From positions 1-64,000 of the forward strand of contig NZ_JTDI01000005.1 in NCBI RefSeq assembly GCF_000802225.1: DNA of 64,000 nt. The letters are read 5' to 3'. Of this stretch, positions 60,235 through 64,000 are shown one piece after another; the first letter of the stretch is position 1; each line of letters begins with the position of its first letter. The notes under the pieces were generated by a model. That model was given only the letters and a program-made list of their open reading frames with translations. It was not told where the DNA came from and searched no databases. The translations under genes and the position numbers were made by a program. The DNA is from Novosphingobium malaysiense. Lineage in GTDB: Bacteria > Pseudomonadota > Alphaproteobacteria > Sphingomonadales > Sphingomonadaceae.

Positions 60235-62265
60235 TCAGATATGCCGGACCAGATAAGCGGCCTCGTGAATGGCATTGCCGTAGGAACGCGGCGTGCGAGC
60301 ATCACCGACCCGCTGGACCGTAATCCCGGAGCCGCGCAGGGCCTGTGAAAGCGGATCGTGCGCGGTCCGTCCGGGCGCGACGACGAGGGCTGCGCAGGCA
60401 AGCGCCTCCGCCTTGCCGTCCTTGACGATGCGCAGGCTTCCATTGCCCACGTCTTCCAGCCGCACGCCCTGTTCAGTCTCCAGCCCGGCCTTGCCTGCCC
60501 AGTTTAGGACCGCCTTGGAGCGCGAACCGATATAGGCGGCGGGAACGAAGCGCTCGGCGGCATCCAGCAGGCGAACCTGGCGGCCCGCGCGGGCAAGATC
60601 GAGGGCAAGTTCGATACCTTCGCCCGATCCCCAGACGACGATCGGCCCTTCGGGCAGCGTCTCCGGTCCCTCGCGCAGCACCCGGTCGATGGTGCGGGCA
60701 AAGCCGCTGGCCAGCGCCGCATCGAGCCCGGCCACGTCGGGAAGGGCGGGCACCGCACCAGTCGCGACGACGACGATGTCGGGCTTTTCGGCCAGAACCA
60801 GATCGGCGGTGACTTCGGTGTTCAGCCGTACATCGACGCCCAGTTTGGCGATCATCAGCTTGTGCCAGTCCGGCTGGTAGGCGATTTGCTCCATGTTCGG
60901 CAGTGTGCGGTAATTGCCAGCCCAGGCCATCACGCCGCCCAGTTCGCCGCCCTTTTCGTAGAGCGTGACATCATGGCCGATCTGCCGAGCGGTGATGGCA
61001 TATTCCATGCCTCCCGAGCCGCCGCCGGCGATCAGCACTTTTTTCGGCTGCAGCGTCGGAACGAGGCGATATTCGCGGTCGCGGCTGAAGGCCGCGTTCT
61101 GGGCCGAACCGGCCACGCCCTTGCCGAAGATATTGCCTGCCAGCAGCGATGCGCCGGTGCGGGTCGATTTGCGGATTTCCTCTTCCCGGCCCTCGGTGAT
61201 CTTGCGTGGGAAGTCCGGGTCATCGAGCGATTGGCGACACGAGGCGAAGAAATCTGCTGCTCCATCGCCCACCATCGCGCGCATCTGTTCGGGCGTATTG
61301 ATGTTGCACGATCCCATCAGCGGCATGGCGATGCCCCTGGCCGCAAGCCCTTCGCGCATCCGCTTGATATAGGGCAGGGCAACCAGATTGGGCACGTAGA
61401 AGCCGCCGCCGATCACTTCACCCGACGACACTTCCGGATCGCGGCTCTGGGCAGGTAGCATCGAGCCGAAAGTGCAATCGAGCGCGTCGATGCCCAGCGC
61501 ATGAAGCCGCGGCGCGTAGTGCTCGATGAAATAGTCGAGGTCGTAGCCGCCGACGAAGTTCTCGTCGCACACGAGGCGCGGGATCAACGGGAAGTCCTTG
61601 CCGCAAAGTTCCTGCGTGCGCTGCAGGATCTGCTCGCAGAACAGGAAGCGGTCGGAATATTCGTCGTTGCGGCCCTGATTCTCCAGCAGGGACAATGTCA
61701 CGTGCGGGAGCGAGCCGTGACAGAAGTGAAACGATACATAGTCGTATCCTGCTTCCTTCGCCCGGCGGGCTGCCTGCGCATAGGCTTCCACCAGTTCGCG
61801 ATAGGTTTCCGTCGGCACAACGCCCGGCTGCTGGTTGCCGATTGGGTATTTGCCCGATGGCCCCCAAGAGACCGTCCCGGGGATCCAGCCCTTGCCCGGT
61901 TCCAGCGGGAAGGTCGCGCCGACGCCGGGGATCAGGCCGCCGTAGAAGAGCTGAATGCCGGCTAGCGCATCGTTGTTGTGGATCACTTCTACCAGCTCGC
62001 GCTGGCTGATGATGTAGGTGTCATCGTAGAAGCCGAGCATGCGCTCGTTGATCAAACCGTCCCAGCGCACGCAGGTTGCGCCCACGCAGACGGCGCCAAA
62101 ACCGCCCGCTGCCAGCGCTTCATAGGCGCCAACTGTCTGACGCGTCACATAGCCCCGATCATCGGACATGTTCATCGTCGTCGGCGCGTGGACCATGCGG
62201 TTCTTGAAGGTCAGGCGCGCGGTTGAAAACGGTTCTAGCAGGGGATCGGTCTGGGAAGTTTGCAC
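60235..62265 (-). CDS. NADH:flavin oxidoreductase/2,4-dienoyl-CoA reductase-like, without Fe-S cysteines
   Basis: 676 residues from GTG 62265 (GAGG 8 bases upstream). An FMN TIM barrel of the Old Yellow Enzyme type is followed by an FAD/NAD domain (LIAGGGSGGMEYA at about 411-423), the FadH/BaiCD architecture. Two features are lost: the segment after EGREEEIR that normally holds the four 4Fe-4S cysteines has none (IRKSTRTGASLLAGN), and the catalytic Tyr of HGYL is Ser185 (HGSL). Electron transfer between flavins, or the reaction itself, must differ from FadH. Coupled to the ACAD downstream. Confidence 0.85.
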   Translation of the reverse strand: MQTSQTDPLLEPFSTARLTFKNRMVHAPTTMNMSDDRGYVTRQTVGAYEALAAGGFGAVCVGATCVRWDGLINERMLGFYDDTYIISQRELVEVIHNNDALAGIQLFYGGLIPGVGATFPLEPGKGWIPGTVSWGPSGKYPIGNQQPGVVPTETYRELVEAYAQAARRAKEAGYDYVSFHFCHGSLPHVTLSLLENQGRNDEYSDRFLFCEQILQRTQELCGKDFPLIPRLVCDENFVGGYDLDYFIEHYAPRLHALGIDALDCTFGSMLPAQSRDPEVSSGEVIGGGFYVPNLVALPYIKRMREGLAARGIAMPLMGSCNINTPEQMRAMVGDGAADFFASCRQSLDDPDFPRKITEGREEEIRKSTRTGASLLAGNIFGKGVAGSAQNAAFSRDREYRLVPTLQPKKVLIAGGGSGGMEYAITARQIGHDVTLYEKGGELGGVMAWAGNYRTLPNMEQIAYQPDWHKLMIAKLGVDVRLNTEVTADLVLAEKPDIVVVATGAVPALPDVAGLDAALASGFARTIDRVLREGPETLPEGPIVVWGSGEGIELALDLARAGRQVRLLDAAERFVPAAYIGSRSKAVLNWAGKAGLETEQGVRLEDVGNGSLRIVKDGKAEALACAALVVAPGRTAHDPLSQALRGSGITVQRVGDARTPRSYGNAIHEAAYLVRHI

Positions 62266-62315
62266 GGGGCATCCTCGTCTTTCGCGGGCCGATTCCCCGC
62301 TGTGTCGTCTGGCTC

Positions 62316-62352
62316 TTGACTAGGCGAGTACCAACCGAGATACAACTTGTAT
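62316..62352 (+). promoter_or_regulatory. Divergent promoter region with a 13-bp palindrome
   Basis: TTGACT at 62316-62321 is a rightward -35 candidate, and ATACAACTTGTAT at 62340-62352 is a perfect 13-bp palindrome around the -10 position. It lies between the OYE-like and phosphotransferase-like genes. It is unlike the 23-bp dyad and suggests control by another regulator. Confidence 0.55.
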
Positions 62353-62444
62353 GTCGCCCGTCGCGGACGCCCCGACGACGTCTCGAGAATGGTTGAATGG
62401 CGCAGTTTTCTGCGGTCGGGGCTGCAGCGGCGAAGGAGAGGGTA

Positions 62445-63428
62445 ATGAAACGCAACACGGGCATAATCGCACGGGCGCTGCGTGAGGCGCTTGGCGGCGG
62501 CGACGCGGTGACCGGTGTTTCTCCGCTCACCACCGGTTTTTCGAACGAAACCTATCTCGTCGAGGGGGCGGACCTGATCTTGCGCCTGCCGCCTGCCGCA
62601 GGGGCCATGCTCGATGGCCATGACGTGATCGCGCAGGCACGCATCTATGAAGCCTTGGCGCGCCAGCCAGTGGGCCCACCGGTCCCCGCCGTCGTTCATG
62701 TCGAGGAGGAGGCGGAGCGGATTGGCGAGCCGTTCTTCGTGATGGCGCGCGTTCCCGGCGAATCCGTCAACGATATCGCCATGCAGGACTGGTTTACCGG
62801 CGCATCCGACGCGGCGCGCCGCCAGATGTCGATCGACTGGGTATCGGCCTTCGCGGCGCTGGCTCGGCTGCCGGTGCTGGATGTTCTGGGCGCGCCGGTT
62901 TCGCCCGAGGACGACCTGCGCAAATGGCAGCGCTTTGCCGAGGCGGCGCAATGCCCCCGGCTGGCGCAGGCGATCGGCCGGCTGTTACAGAGTGCGGCGC
63001 CGCTCAGCGGGCCGCCCGCGGTCGTGCATGGCGATACCAAGCTGTCCAACCTGATGTGGCAGGACTTCCGGATCAGTGCGGTGCTCGACTGGGAAATGAG
63101 CCTCAATGGAGAGCCGCTCTCCGATCTCGGCTACATGCTCTATCTGTTTGAGAGCGACTATCACGAAGCCACGCGCGCGCCGCGCTTGCCGGGGATGATC
63201 GGGCGGGCGGAAGCCATCGCATGCTGGGAAGCGGCCTCCGGGCGCAGCGCGGACGGTGTGTTCTGGCACGAGATCGCCCAGATCGCGAAAATCACCGCGA
63301 TCATCGCCGAGGGCTGCAACATGTTCGACACCGGGCGCAGCAGCGATCCCAAGCTCGCCTACTTCAAGGCCAATCTCGACCACTACCTCGACGTTCTGGA
63401 CCGAATGCTCGTGGGCGGCGGTTATTGA
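62445..63428 (+). CDS. Phosphotransferase (APH/ACAD10-11 N-domain-like) family protein
   Basis: 327 residues of the protein-kinase-like aminoglycoside phosphotransferase fold. TGFSNETYLV is the N-lobe start, VVHGDTKLSNLMW the Brenner motif with the catalytic Asp, and VLDWEMS the metal-binding Asp. Bacterial members of this branch beside ACADs resemble the phosphotransferase half of human ACAD10/11, which phosphorylates 4-hydroxyacyl-CoA for isomerisation by an ACAD; that role here is a hypothesis. ATG 62445 follows AAGGAGAG. Next gene starts 18 bp downstream. Confidence 0.85.
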   Translation: MKRNTGIIARALREALGGGDAVTGVSPLTTGFSNETYLVEGADLILRLPPAAGAMLDGHDVIAQARIYEALARQPVGPPVPAVVHVEEEAERIGEPFFVMARVPGESVNDIAMQDWFTGASDAARRQMSIDWVSAFAALARLPVLDVLGAPVSPEDDLRKWQRFAEAAQCPRLAQAIGRLLQSAAPLSGPPAVVHGDTKLSNLMWQDFRISAVLDWEMSLNGEPLSDLGYMLYLFESDYHEATRAPRLPGMIGRAEAIACWEAASGRSADGVFWHEIAQIAKITAIIAEGCNMFDTGRSSDPKLAYFKANLDHYLDVLDRMLVGGGY

Positions 63429-63446
63429 ACACAGGAGCATCGCACC

Positions 63447-64000
63447 GTGATCCCGACCATTGCCGAACTGACCGGCGAAGACGAGTTCTTCAATCACCAA
63501 ATCGTCAACACCTTCGCGGCCGTCGGCACGGCTGACCGGGGCTGGACGGAAAAGGCCTGGTTCGCGCTGATGCGCAAGGACGGCTCGTTGCAGGCCAGCT
63601 TCGGGCTCGGCAAATATGCCAACCGCAACGTCGTGGACGGGTTTGCCGGTGTCCAGATCGGCACCCGGCAAATGACCGTGCGCGCCAGCCGGATGCTGTC
63701 ATCGGAACCCGGAAGCATGGGCGTGGGGCCGCTGGGCTATGCGGTGGTGACGCCGCTCGAAGCGATCCGGCTGACGCTGGATCAAAACGAGGCGCAGCCC
63801 TTGCGCTTCGACCTGACCTTTACCGCGACGATGCCCGCCTTCTTCGAAAAGCGCGATGTCGTGATCCATCAGGGGCGCGTGGCCTCCGATGTCATCCGCT
63901 TCCATCAGGCCGGAACCGTTTCCGGCTGGATCGAGATCGAGGGGCAGCGCCATGACGTGCGTCCGGATGACTGGTTCGGCTTTCGCGACCGCAGCTGGGG
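63447..64000 (+). CDS. Hypothetical protein, lipocalin/AttH-like, cut by window edge
   Basis: A GTG at 63447, 18 bp after the phosphotransferase-like gene and preceded by ACAGGAGC, opens a frame that runs to the window end (184 codons seen). The product is beta-rich (FGLGKYANRNVV, DVVIHQGRVASDVI) and ends RPDDWFGFRDRSWG. That last motif is typical of AttH/carotenoid-hydratase-like proteins often linked to such phosphotransferase genes. No enzyme function can be named. Confidence 0.6.
   Translation, partial: MIPTIAELTGEDEFFNHQIVNTFAAVGTADRGWTEKAWFALMRKDGSLQASFGLGKYANRNVVDGFAGVQIGTRQMTVRASRMLSSEPGSMGVGPLGYAVVTPLEAIRLTLDQNEAQPLRFDLTFTATMPAFFEKRDVVIHQGRVASDVIRFHQAGTVSGWIEIEGQRHDVRPDDWFGFRDRSW

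Overview
The window is about 64 kb of GC-rich, tightly packed alphaproteobacterial DNA. It looks like a sphingomonad (Novosphingobium/Sphingobium/Sphingomonas type): a TonB-dependent receptor sits inside a catabolic cluster, and there are many acyl-CoA dehydrogenases (ACADs), SDRs, Rieske oxygenases and amidohydrolase-like or cyclase-like proteins. Genus assignment is inference. No rRNA, tRNA, CRISPR, IS element, replication or housekeeping gene was seen. Nearly every gene fits import and stepwise breakdown of a hydrophobic, probably alicyclic or steroid/terpenoid-like compound through CoA thioesters.

Layout. 1-4.4 kb: a leftward ECH-SDR-ACAD unit, a leftward ferredoxin-cupin unit and a rightward P450. 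4.4-13.5 kb: amidohydrolase, Rieske oxygenase, a CoA-transferase/dimeric-barrel/epoxide hydrolase unit, a cyclase and a 4-hydroxyacetophenone-monooxygenase-type BVMO. 13.9-20.3 kb: acyl-CoA ligase + ECH, a KstD-like flavoprotein, a TetR regulator and a MaoC-like hydratase. 20.4-28 kb: a leftward ACAD pair/Gfo-Idh/ligase operon diverging from the TonB receptor. 28-35.8 kb: ALDH-ADH-GFA (leftward), SDR-hydrolase-ECH (rightward), an AMACR-like racemase and an NTF2-like protein. 35.8-41.5 kb: an MFS remnant and a leftward operon of NDP-forming CoA ligase, ECH and an ACAD pair. 41.6-48.6 kb: DUF35/thiolase/SDR, a degenerate amidohydrolase, a third ACAD pair and a KshA-like Rieske oxygenase. 48.6-57.2 kb: ECH, SDRs, lactonase, isomerase, ligase, thioesterase, NTF2-like protein and a second cyclase. 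57.4-64 kb: IclR and TetR regulators, an ACAD, an Old-Yellow-Enzyme/FadH-like reductase, a phosphotransferase-like protein and a truncated hypothetical gene.

How they could work together (inference): P450, Rieske oxygenases, BVMO and KstD-like dehydrogenase open or activate rings; epoxide hydrolase, cyclases and esterase hydrolyse the products; four CoA ligases and a CoA-transferase make thioesters; ACADs, ECH/MaoC hydratases, SDRs and thiolase/aldolase shorten them; the racemase fixes methyl-branch stereochemistry.

The most striking signal is not a gene. A degenerate 23-bp dyad, roughly TAATGAAAT-n6-ATTGCAAT, occurs about 23 times, upstream of almost every transcription unit, often overlapping the -10 box. 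It appears to define one large regulon covering roughly 2-57 kb. The right end (59-64 kb) lacks it and carries a different 13-bp palindrome.
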